This document shows positions 1-7,200 of a stretch of DNA of 26,901 nt, piece after piece. Positions within the stretch are counted from its first letter, which is position 1, and each line of letters begins with the position of its first letter. Origin of the DNA: DATESN01 sp035270785 (GTDB taxonomy: Bacteria; Bacillota; Clostridia; Lachnospirales; Lachnospiraceae). Made by a program: the position numbers and the translations under genes. Location: assembly GCA_035270785.1 (NCBI GenBank), contig DATESN010000060.1, forward strand, positions 1 to 26,901. Direction: 5' to 3'. The notes beneath the pieces were generated by a model, which saw only the letters and a program-made list of their open reading frames with translations, had not been told where the DNA came from and made no database searches.

Positions 1-15
1 GCTTTAAGACCAGCC

Positions 16-44
16 TTGAAAAAAGCCGGATTATTCTTTACAAT
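16..44 (+). promoter_or_regulatory. Sigma-A-type promoter of the pyridoxamine kinase gene
   Basis: TTGAAA (16-21), a 17-base spacer and TACAAT (39-44) make a near-consensus housekeeping promoter. The expected start of transcription is near base 51, giving a leader of about 29 bases that contains AAGGAAG ahead of the ATG at 80. The call rests on sequence match only. Confidence 0.6.
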
Positions 45-79
45 AGGAAAAAAAGAAAAGTAAAAAGGAAGATACATTC

Positions 80-928
80 ATGAATAATCAGATACCTAAA
101 AAGATTGCCGTAATTAATGATATTGCAGGCTTTGGCCGCTGTTCTATGACAGTGGCTCTTCCTGTTATTTCCGCTCTTGGGGTTCAGGCTTGTCCTGTTC
201 CAACATCTATTTTTTCTAATCACACTGCCTTTCCGACCCACTATTTTTTTGATTATACTAAACAAATGTCAGATTATCTGAAAGGATGGGCTAATTTAAA
301 CTTATCCTTTGATGGAATTTATTCTGGATTCCTTGGTAGTATTGATCAAGTGGAAATAGTAAAAAGTTTTGTGACATCTCAAAACTTAATATCTCAAAAT
401 AAAAATTCTGTGATTACCATCGTTGATCCAGTTATGGGTGACCACGGTAAAGCCTATAAAACAATTACTCCTGACTTTACAGATGCCATGAAGGATCTCA
501 TTACACATTCCAATGTTATTACGCCAAATATCACAGAAGCCTGTCTCCTAACGAATACAATCTTCAAAGAATCAGGTTGGACCTTACTAGAACTTGACAA
601 GATTGGTGAACGATTACATGGTTTGGGTCCGGAAAAAATTATAATTACAGGTATTCATGATGGTATAAATATTACAAATTACTTATCCATAAAAAACGCT
701 GTTTCTACTTGCTATGTTTCTCCCATAAGGGGGGAATCTAGACCTGGAACTGGAGATATCTTTGCATCTATTATTGCGGCGTGCACCATTAATAACGTTC
801 CCATTGTTGATAGCGTAAAAAAAGCAGCCGACTTTGTAGGGAAATGTACAAAGGCTTCTGCTGATTTAGGTATTCCCATTAGAGAAGGGGTTTGCTTTGA
901 AAATTTTTTACGGGAATTAACAAAATAA
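80..928 (+). CDS. Pyridoxal/pyridoxamine kinase (PdxK/PdxY-like, ribokinase superfamily)
   Basis: This 282-residue protein should phosphorylate vitamin B6 vitamers (pyridoxal, pyridoxamine, pyridoxine) with ATP in the cytoplasm as part of pyridoxal-phosphate salvage. The N-terminus has the family start with INDIAGFGRCS (12-22). It is followed by VDPVMGDHG (115-123), TPNITEA (148-154) and the phosphotransfer motif RPGTGD (221-226), whose Asp226 is the expected catalytic base. The length is normal for the family. The ATG at 80 follows AAGGAAG and its own promoter. The gene converges on the pspC-like gene, with only three bases between the stop codons and no clear terminator. A ThiD-type hydroxymethylpyrimidine kinase is the main alternative, but the N-terminal motif and overall match favour the PdxY-like pyridoxamine kinase family. 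Confidence 0.85.
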   Translation: MNNQIPKKIAVINDIAGFGRCSMTVALPVISALGVQACPVPTSIFSNHTAFPTHYFFDYTKQMSDYLKGWANLNLSFDGIYSGFLGSIDQVEIVKSFVTSQNLISQNKNSVITIVDPVMGDHGKAYKTITPDFTDAMKDLITHSNVITPNITEACLLTNTIFKESGWTLLELDKIGERLHGLGPEKIIITGIHDGINITNYLSIKNAVSTCYVSPIRGESRPGTGDIFASIIAACTINNVPIVDSVKKAADFVGKCTKASADLGIPIREGVCFENFLRELTK

Positions 929-931
929 ATA

Positions 932-1147
932 TTATTTTATCTCTGGAATACAAAGTGCTGCAACAATATAAGCAATCAATCCAGTTCCTGCGCAACAAGC
1001 AAAAATAATACATAGTAATCTAATTAATGTTGGATCAACATTGAAGTATTCTCCAATGCCTCCACAAACTCCACAAAAAACTCTATTTGTCCTTGATTTA
1101 AATAATCTTTTATACCCATTGTTATCGAATCCACCGTTATCTTGCAT
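932..1147 (-). CDS. Small PspC-domain membrane protein
   Basis: A 71-residue protein made almost wholly of one PspC domain. The segment RLFKSRTNRVFCGVCGGIGEYF (about 14-35) is the family signature, followed by the DPTLIRLL motif and one hydrophobic span (about 41-66) ending in CIPEIK. PspC-type proteins are membrane sensors or effectors of envelope stress; the exact role here is not known. The ATG follows AGGAGG with good spacing. It is the last gene after padR, DUF1700 and DUF4097, with an 84-base AT-rich gap (1148-1231). That gap contains the palindrome ATTATATATATAAT but no convincing terminator, so co-transcription is likely. Confidence 0.85.
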   Translation of the reverse strand: MQDNGGFDNNGYKRLFKSRTNRVFCGVCGGIGEYFNVDPTLIRLLCIIFACCAGTGLIAYIVAALCIPEIK

Positions 1148-1231
1148 ACTATTTTCCTCCTAGTTTTATGAAATTATTTATTTGTATTTATATTTAATTA
1201 TTTGTATCGATTATATATATAATTAATTTTA

Positions 1232-2125
1232 TTAACGGAACTTTACCTGTATATTCCCCATAGCGCATTCCAATGTAAACGTACTATCTGCTCCATTTTG
1301 AATAGCTCTATCCATTGCTAATCCGGTATAAGAGTTAGATCCTATTTGAATATTTCCCATAGAACATGACGTTTTGTAATTATAATCTTCCTCATGGCCT
1401 TTTAAATCAAATTCTACAGATCCCATAGCGCATTCTGCAAGTAAGTCTCCAGTGATACTTCCCTTGTAATTAATATGTCCCATCCCAACTTCCATATTAA
1501 CATCTTCCACATTGCTATCATTCATTTTAATTTCTCCCGCTCCAACCGATACTTCTAACTCCTTTGCCTGAAGAAAATCAAAATCAATTTTACCCGCACC
1601 AACTTCCAATTTCACTTTATCTGATTTGAGTTTATCTGCCTTTAAAATACCCCCACCAATGGATAAATCAATGAATTCAAATTCCATATCACCAGGTATT
1701 AACAATGTAATAGTTCCGCCAGTATTCAAGGATATATCACTTTTTTGTCTAATCACCAGCGTATCATCACTTACAAAATATTGAAACTTATTAGCATTCA
1801 CACTACTTAGTTTTATTTCATCGCCACTTGTCTCTTTTATAACAAGTGTTCCTCCACCAATTTCTACTGCTATCTTTTGGATATTATCCCTATCATTTAC
1901 AACCGTTTCTTTTATGTTTCCAAATAATATTTCATTCTTATCGTCAAAATGAATATTATATACCGGTGCTAGTCCTTTGGTGAAATTCAAATTCATATCT
2001 CCATTTACTGCCCACTTTACCACTTGTCGAAATCCACCAGTTGCTATTCCAACGGTTGTTAATACAAGGCCAAGAGCAATCAGTATAGATGCAATCATAA
2101 AGAATACTTTTGTAGATTTTTTCAT
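1232..2125 (-). CDS. DUF4097 repeat protein with N-terminal membrane anchor
   Basis: The N-terminus is a single transmembrane segment (about residues 6-27 after MKKSTK). The rest is a DUF4097-type beta-strand repeat region expected outside the cytoplasm. Roughly eight repeats of about 20 residues can be read around a G-x-G core: EIGGGTLVI, SIGGGILKA, EVGAGKIDF, SVGAGEIKM, EVGMGHINY, ECAMGSVEF, SCSMGNIQI and ECAMGNIQV. The last three carry an aligned cysteine. The start chosen is the ATG at 2125, which sits after AGGAGG and overlaps the DUF1700 stop as ATGA; a TTG three codons upstream lies almost against the ribosome binding site. Related proteins occur beside DUF1700 and PadR genes and in Lia-type envelope-stress operons. 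The molecular function is unknown. Confidence 0.8.
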   Translation of the reverse strand: MKKSTKVFFMIASILIALGLVLTTVGIATGGFRQVVKWAVNGDMNLNFTKGLAPVYNIHFDDKNEILFGNIKETVVNDRDNIQKIAVEIGGGTLVIKETSGDEIKLSSVNANKFQYFVSDDTLVIRQKSDISLNTGGTITLLIPGDMEFEFIDLSIGGGILKADKLKSDKVKLEVGAGKIDFDFLQAKELEVSVGAGEIKMNDSNVEDVNMEVGMGHINYKGSITGDLLAECAMGSVEFDLKGHEEDYNYKTSCSMGNIQIGSNSYTGLAMDRAIQNGADSTFTLECAMGNIQVKFR

Positions 2126-2736
2126 GCTACACAACCTCCTCTATTTTTAAAAGGCATTTGACAAAGTTTAAAAACTCCCCTTGCCAACACCGGAATTAAT
2201 TGGAAGGCAATTGCCCAAGCTAACATGCACATTAATATTGCAATTCCACACATAAATAAACTAATTCCTATCAAGCACAGACCGCCAAGTGGTGAAAATA
2301 AAAGTTTCACAATAGAAAATCCTAATAAAATGACAGATGATATCATTAATGCAATTCCAGCTAATCCTATACCCAATACAATACCCAAAAGTGCCATCAC
2401 AATTCCAAATGCCGTTCCTGCTAATCCTATGAAAAGAGGAAACCAAAAGGGAAATGTAAGAACCCCTATAATAATGAGCAATGCCGTATTTTTGTTGTTG
2501 CTGTTGTTGTTATTGTAGCTGCTGTTGTCATTTTTTTCATCTTTAATTTCATGACTTTCCTTAATTGTTGCAGCCACCTTTTCAGGTGAACCTAATTCAT
2601 TTATGACATACGCTTCATTTTCTACACCGGCATCATCAAAATAATCACTGTAATATTGAATTGCTTCTTCTTTCTCACTACTAGAGATATCAAAAAGAAG
2701 AGCTTCCAATTGTTTCATAAATTCAACTCTATTCAC
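2122..2736 (-). CDS. DUF1700 (HAAS-domain) membrane protein
   Basis: A 204-residue protein. Residues 1-65 match the HAAS/DUF1700 N-terminal domain (MNRVEFMKQLEALL, then EEAIQYYSDYFDDAG and ELGSPEKVA). An Asn/Ser-rich linker follows (about 69-83). The remainder is strongly hydrophobic, with about three to four membrane spans. HAAS proteins are typically encoded with PadR regulators and act as membrane partners or targets in envelope processes; the mechanism is not established. The start is GTG at 2736, preceded by AGGGAGGG at good spacing and lying inside the 3' end of padR (8-base overlap). The end overlaps the DUF4097 ATG by four bases. Both junctions point to translational coupling. The linker is encoded by a run of AAC/AGC codons that could vary in length. 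Confidence 0.85.
   Translation of the reverse strand: MNRVEFMKQLEALLFDISSSEKEEAIQYYSDYFDDAGVENEAYVINELGSPEKVAATIKESHEIKDEKNDNSSYNNNNSNNKNTALLIIIGVLTFPFWFPLFIGLAGTAFGIVMALLGIVLGIGLAGIALMISSVILLGFSIVKLLFSPLGGLCLIGISLFMCGIAILMCMLAWAIAFQLIPVLARGVFKLCQMPFKNRGGCVA
2491..2529 (-). repeat. AAC/AGC trinucleotide tract inside the DUF1700 gene
   Basis: Thirteen consecutive codons, mostly AAC or AGC on the coding strand, encode an Asn/Ser-rich stretch in the linker between the HAAS domain and the membrane domain. Slippage would change linker length in whole codons without a frameshift. Confidence 0.6.
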
Positions 2737-3055
2737 GAGTTATCCCTCCCTCAAATAGTCCTGTTATTTTTTTTGAATATTGACTCCACTCTGCTTCATA
2801 CAGCGCTAATTTTGATCTTCCTGCACTTGTTACTTTATAATATCTGCGATTACGACCTGCACATTCCATATCATAAACTTCTAAGCAGTCATCCTTTTGA
2901 AGTCTTCGTAGAACAGGGTATAGCGTTGATTCACTAAGTTCAATAATTTGCCTAACTTCTTGCGTAATCTTATATCCATATGTTCCATCAGAATCCATTG
3001 ATACAACCGCTAATACAATTGCATCAAGTAGCGCAGCTCCTGTATTAAATACCAT
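2729..3055 (-). CDS. PadR-family transcriptional regulator
   Basis: A 108-residue winged-helix protein of the compact PadR (PadR-s1) type. The DNA-binding region includes DGTYGYKITQEV (about 23-34), the recognition segment LSESTLYPVLRRLQKDDCLEVY (about 40-61) and the wing with GRNRRYYKVTSAGRSKL. The short helical C-terminus after residue 85 would form the dimer. PadR regulators usually repress their own operon and respond to a ligand or partner protein. The ATG at 3055 is preceded by AGGAAAGGGG. The gene heads the operon with DUF1700, DUF4097 and pspC-like, and the DUF1700 GTG start overlaps its 3' end. A promoter (3166-3194) and a perfect 13-base palindrome (3134-3146) upstream are candidate autoregulation sites. 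Confidence 0.9.
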   Translation of the reverse strand: MVFNTGAALLDAIVLAVVSMDSDGTYGYKITQEVRQIIELSESTLYPVLRRLQKDDCLEVYDMECAGRNRRYYKVTSAGRSKLALYEAEWSQYSKKITGLFEGGITRE

Positions 3056-3133
3056 ACCGTTTCCCCTTTCCTAACTATATACTTTTTTGTACATTTCCAT
3101 GAATATTTTGCATACATTTTATTTTTACAATAT

Positions 3134-3146
3134 TATACGCCGTATA
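3134..3146. promoter_or_regulatory. Candidate PadR operator (perfect palindrome)
   Basis: TATACG-C-CGTATA is a perfect 6+1+6 inverted repeat. It lies just downstream of the predicted padR transcription start (about 3159), a position where a bound repressor would block the polymerase. The assignment to PadR is inference from position and symmetry. Confidence 0.35.
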
Positions 3147-3165
3147 TTATGTCGCTTATTTGCAT

Positions 3166-3194
3166 ACTATACATCATATAATATTGTATGTCAA
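3166..3194 (-). promoter_or_regulatory. Promoter of the padR-DUF1700-DUF4097-pspC operon
   Basis: On the minus strand TTGACA (3194-3189), a 17-base spacer and TATAGT (3171-3166) form a nearly perfect sigma-A promoter. The promoter is flanked by CATAC and GTATG arms (CATAC at 3163-3167, GTATG at 3186-3190), another weak dyad that a PadR dimer could use. Transcription should begin near 3159. Confidence 0.7.
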
Positions 3195-3213
3195 TATATT
3201 TTTTACATGACTA

Positions 3214-3242
3214 TTGACAGATGATTGTCTGCATCTTATAGT
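3214..3242 (+). promoter_or_regulatory. Promoter of the TPP riboswitch-thiT transcript
   Basis: TTGACA (3214-3219), a 17-base spacer and TATAGT (3237-3242) match the sigma-A consensus closely. The hexamers and spacing are identical to the divergent padR promoter, whose -35 box is only 20 bases away. The predicted start near 3249 places the long hairpin at 3252 at the very 5' end of the RNA. Confidence 0.75.
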
Positions 3243-3251
3243 ATGAAATAA

Positions 3252-3293
3252 GGAACAACCAATTGCAGGTTAACATGCAATTTAAGTTGTTCC
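3252..3293 (+). other. 5'-terminal hairpin of the thiT leader RNA
   Basis: GGAACAAC (3252-3259) pairs with GTTGTTCC (3286-3293), and the inner AATTGCA (3261-3267) pairs with TGCAATT (3276-3282) around an 8-base loop. Only a small C/UAA internal loop separates the stems. There is no U-tract, so it is not a terminator. Its position within a few bases of the predicted transcription start suggests protection of the 5' end or insulation of the aptamer. Confidence 0.6.
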
Positions 3294-3299
3294 ACTAAA

Positions 3300-3390
3300 T
3301 ATTGCGCTAGGGGAGCTACTGCTGAGATTGAACTTTGTTCTAACCCTCACTACTTGAACCGGATAATACCGGCGGAAGGAAGCCGTTCAT
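3300..3390 (+). promoter_or_regulatory. TPP riboswitch (THI element)
   Basis: The conserved aptamer pieces occur in order: CTAGGGGAGC (3307-3316, P2 5' strand), GCTGAGA (3321-3327), ACCCT (3343-3347, P2 3' strand), then CTTGAACCGGATAATACCGG (3353-3372) and CGGAAGGAAG (3373-3382), which form the P4/P5 arm and the 3' conserved core. The element sits between a strong promoter and a thiamine transporter gene, the classic context. Binding of thiamine pyrophosphate should reduce thiT expression. Confidence 0.93.
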
Positions 3391-3449
3391 AATACGTGTT
3401 ATACATATTATAGAACGAAATTTCCCCTCTTTGCGTCATCCCAAGGAGG
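3384..3449 (+). promoter_or_regulatory. Expression platform of the TPP riboswitch (translation control)
   Basis: A first hairpin (CGTTC 3384-3388 with GAACG 3413-3417, plus TAATA with TATTA) follows the aptamer. A second pairs CCTCTTT (3426-3432) with AAGGAGG (3443-3449), hiding the thiT ribosome binding site. Alternatively AGGGGA of the aptamer P2 (3309-3314) can pair with TCCCCT (3423-3428), which would open the ribosome binding site. There is no U-tract, so control of translation initiation rather than termination is inferred. Confidence 0.55.
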
Positions 3450-3456
3450 TTTTTTC

Positions 3457-4152
3457 ATGTCAAAATTTTTATCAATCTTTATGAACTATGATGAAGAATG
3501 GGGTTCTTATTCTTTATCACAAAATGGTACTTATGCACTTGTCTTGATTTTAGTACTTTCCATGCTGGTTGCCGCGTTTTTGGTAGATAGGAAACAAAAA
3601 TCTGCCAAATTCTCTACCAAGCAATTAGTATTCTCTGGTGTCGCCTTGGCACTTGGCTTTATCACTTCTTACATAAAGTATGAAATGCCATTTGGTGGTT
3701 CCGTTACTTTATTAAGCATGTTCTTCATTTGTTTTATTGGTTACATGTATGGAATTAAAGTGGGCCTATTTACAGCATTTGCCTACAGTATCCTCCAATT
3801 TTTACAAAGTGGCGGTAGCTATTTCTTAACACCATTCCAAATTTGTTGTGATTATTTCTTTGCCTTTATGGCTCTTGGTATTACCGGTTTCTTTTATAAG
3901 AAGAAAAATGGGCTAATCATTGGATACCTAATTGCTATTATAATTCGTGGACTTTTCCATACTATTGGTGGCTATCTATTTTGGATGGACTACATGCCAG
4001 AAGACTTTCCTAAAACGCTAGCTTTTGCATATCCCGTTATTTATAATTACAGTTACATACTAATTGAGGGTGCTATTACCCTTATTGTAATTCAACTACC
4101 GCCAGTTAAAATGGCCATTGATAGAATTAAAAGTTTAGGGACTTCTCAATAA
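3457..4152 (+). CDS. thiT: Thiamine transporter ThiT (ECF S-component)
   Basis: A 231-residue, highly hydrophobic protein with about six membrane segments. It matches ThiT/YuaJ, the thiamine-binding S-component that works with the shared energy-coupling module EcfA-EcfA'-EcfT, which is not encoded here. Family residues are visible in the second half: RGLFHTIGGYLFW (about 163-175), with His and Trp at expected thiamine-site positions, and YNYSYILIEG (about 195-204). The protein is longer than the roughly 190-residue classical members, mainly at the N-terminus. Identification is reinforced by the TPP riboswitch directly upstream. The ATG at 3457 follows AAGGAGG, which the riboswitch platform can mask. 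The gene is monocistronic and ends at a strong terminator. Confidence 0.93.
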   Translation: MSKFLSIFMNYDEEWGSYSLSQNGTYALVLILVLSMLVAAFLVDRKQKSAKFSTKQLVFSGVALALGFITSYIKYEMPFGGSVTLLSMFFICFIGYMYGIKVGLFTAFAYSILQFLQSGGSYFLTPFQICCDYFFAFMALGITGFFYKKKNGLIIGYLIAIIIRGLFHTIGGYLFWMDYMPEDFPKTLAFAYPVIYNYSYILIEGAITLIVIQLPPVKMAIDRIKSLGTSQ

Positions 4153-4157
4153 TCTCA

Positions 4158-4210
4158 AAAATCCAGGCAGCGTTTTGTCATTATCAAAACGCTGCTTGGA
4201 TTTCTTTTTT
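4158..4210. terminator. Bidirectional intrinsic terminator between thiT and addA
   Basis: AAATCCA-G-GCAGCGTTTTG (4159-4177) pairs with CAAAACGCTGC-T-TGGATTT (4185-4203) across a 7-base loop; only one position in the stem is mismatched. The plus strand continues with CTTTTTT and the minus strand with TTTTTG. It therefore serves thiT and the convergent addA, which ends at 4225. Confidence 0.92.
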
Positions 4211-4224
4211 AACTTTATATCCTG

Positions 4225-7200
4225 TTAATCTATTAATAGGATTTCTTTTTCTAATGCAAAGGAATACAGAATCTTTTCCTTTACTTTTTTTCCTGTCATT
4301 TGCTCCAATGCTTTTCCATAGTAATCTAATTGAGTTTGATAACGTTTCCTTAATTCGTCCCCACTACGAACGCGATCCGTTTTATAATCAGCAATGACAA
4401 GTTCCCCATCTTCTTCAAAATAAACATCGATAATACCTTGGATTAGCATCATCTCGGTATCAGGGAATTCCTTATTTACAATGTTCGCTGGCATTCCCAA
4501 TACAAAGGGTTGTTCTTTAAAAAGAGTTCCTTCCATATTTGCTTTTTTCATTCTTAGTGCCAAATGAGACTTCATAAAAGTATGAATCTTAGATGCCGAA
4601 ACTACATGTATATAATCTTTTGGAATCTTTTCTTGTATCACAAAGGCTTCGATACTCTTTGTAATGTCTTCTATGGACGAAGAAATATCAATCTCTACTA
4701 ATTCCAACACCTTATGATAAGCGGTCCCCCTATCTGTGCCGCTTATTTGTGCTGACTCCTTTAAAAAGGAAGGTATATAAGGAACCATTTCTTTTTCCTC
4801 AAATAGGAATGCCCCTCCATCTGTATCCTCCATGCCCGCCTTTTTTAGTTCTGACACGGTTGTCTTCGTATACAAATTTGCAAGATTGCTATGTGCATAT
4901 TTAAATCGAAACTTTTGATTTAAAGTTTGAGCAATACCTTTATCCACTTTGTTTGATAGATCTCCTTGCAATAATCTACCTTTTAATATTTCCTGTGATA
5001 TTTGTTTTTCAACGATTTTCTCTTCTATCTGTTGTTCTAATACATGGCATATTTTCATTTCTGGACCCATTGAAAAAAGAGGGTTTTCCGTATTGACTGG
5101 TAGATCATATTCTTCTAATAAAGGTGCAAATCCCCTATGACGAATAAGTGCTGGCAGAAGGAAATCAAGATAACTCATTGTATTTTGCAAATCTGTAAAA
5201 GGAAGTGCTTGTTCTTTTCTAAACTGGATGTGGGCTAATTCCACAATCTTTTTTTCTAACTTATCCACCACTCCTGTAAGAATCAACTTTTCTTTTGCCC
5301 TTGTTAACGCTACGTATAATATTCTTAGTTCCTCACCAATCATATCCATTTTAATTTTATTTGCCATAGAATTTTTATGTAGGGTCTGCGCTTTCACCCT
5401 AGAAACCGGATCAATAAATTCTGCTCCAATTCCCATATCTATATCCATAATAATACTCTTTCTAATATCCATCATATTAAAGCGTTTGCTCATTCCCGCC
5501 ACAATACAGATTGGGAATTCTAACCCTTTGCTCTTATGGATACTCATAATGCGGACGGTATCTGCATATTCGTCTAAAATATTAGCTTCTCCATAATCCA
5601 CGTCATACTTTTCCAATTGTTCCATGTAGCGAATAAAATGAAATAGCCCATAGTAACTTGTTTGTTCAAAAGAAAGAGCCCTTTCCATTAATGCATCAAT
5701 ATTTGCCCTGCGCTGATCTCCACCTGGCATTGCTCCTACTATAAGATCATATTTTGTTTCCTGTAATATTTCACGAAGAATATGATGTATGGGAGTATAG
5801 GGTATCATTTTCCGATATCTTGTTATTAGTTCTACAAATCCACAAACCTTTTCAAGCAAATTCGTATGTTCCATTAATTCATGTTCTTCTTTTACTAATT
5901 TCTCCATTGCATAATAGAATTTACCCTTTTTAGGACGAATAAGAGCTATTTCCTCTTCTGTAAATCCTCCAATAGGGGACTTTAGTAACCCAAATAACGG
6001 AATATCTTGTAATGGATTATCTAATACACGCACAAAATTTAATAAAGTCTGTATCTCTGTTGCTAGAAAATAGCCTGTTTTAGAAGTGATATGAACTGGT
6101 ATTCCTTCTTTATCTAATATCTTCTTAAACTCATCATCCCATCCCGAATTACTTCGAAGCAAAATGGCAATATCACTATATTTTGCAGGACGTAAATCAC
6201 CCTTTTCATGATCCGTAACAAGAAACGATCCCACTAATTCTTTAATTTTTGACGCAATAAACAAACCTTCTAATTCCTTTTTTTCTCGTTTAGAGTCTTC
6301 TTGTTTTTCAATCAGTGCAACTACCGTTTCATTATGATTATTTTTTTGATAATCCGCTCCTAAATAAAGTGCAGCACTAGAATCGTATTCCACATTTCCT
6401 AGTTGTTTTTGCATAATCTGATAAAAAAGATAATTAATACTCTCAATTACCTCTTCTCTGCTTCTGAAATTCTTATGTAAGTCAATTTTTTGCTCTTTAG
6501 AATCCAGATTTGAATAACGTTCATATTTTTCCATAAAGATTTCCGGGCGTGCTAGCCGAAACTTATAAATACTTTGCTTTACATCTCCAACCATAAATCG
6601 ATTATAATGACCCGTATCTTCCCCCGAAATACTTTGTAGCAAATATTCTTGGACCATATTACTATCTTGATACTCATCAATTAAAATTTCGTTAAAATAC
6701 TGTTGGTAATCTTTTGCCGTTTCAGTAGGCACTATCTTACCGTCTTTTTCTTGAACTAAAATTTTCAATGCAAGATGTTCCATATCACTAAAATCAATAA
6801 TATTCTTATCTCGTTTTCTTAACGTCAACTCTTTCATAAATGCTAGAACTGTTTCCACAAGTGTGGTTACTGCTCTTTTACAACCCACAATATCTTCTAG
6901 AACCTGATCTGGTTCGCTAAAAAAATAATTATCCTTTAGTTTTAAAATATTTTCTTTTACACTTGTACGCGTAAACTTAGCAATTTCTCGTTTAAATGCA
7001 GATACTTTTTCATCTTTTTTACTGGATAAGCGCGCAAATCCCACATTTTGAAAACCTTCATACAATTTTTGATAGGACTCTTCCCTATCCAATAGTTTTA
7101 TCATCTCATATTCATTCTCAAGTAATTCTATATACATATAGGGACCGTCTTCATCCCTGGATAAATCAATGGCACTTTGTAGCATTGTAAGATTGTCTTT

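Noticed and set aside
1208..1224. Palindrome ATTATATATATAAT between the DUF4097 and PspC genes
   Set aside because: It is simple AT repeat sequence without GC pairs or a U-tract, so neither a terminator nor an operator can be supported.
2225..2518. 97-codon plus-strand frame with a polyleucine end
   Set aside because: The leucine run is just the antisense of the Asn/Ser linker codons of the DUF1700 gene.
5228..5596. 122-codon plus-strand open frame opposite addA
   Set aside because: It lies wholly antisense to a well-conserved helicase gene, matches no family, and has no ribosome binding site; it is a shadow of addA codons.
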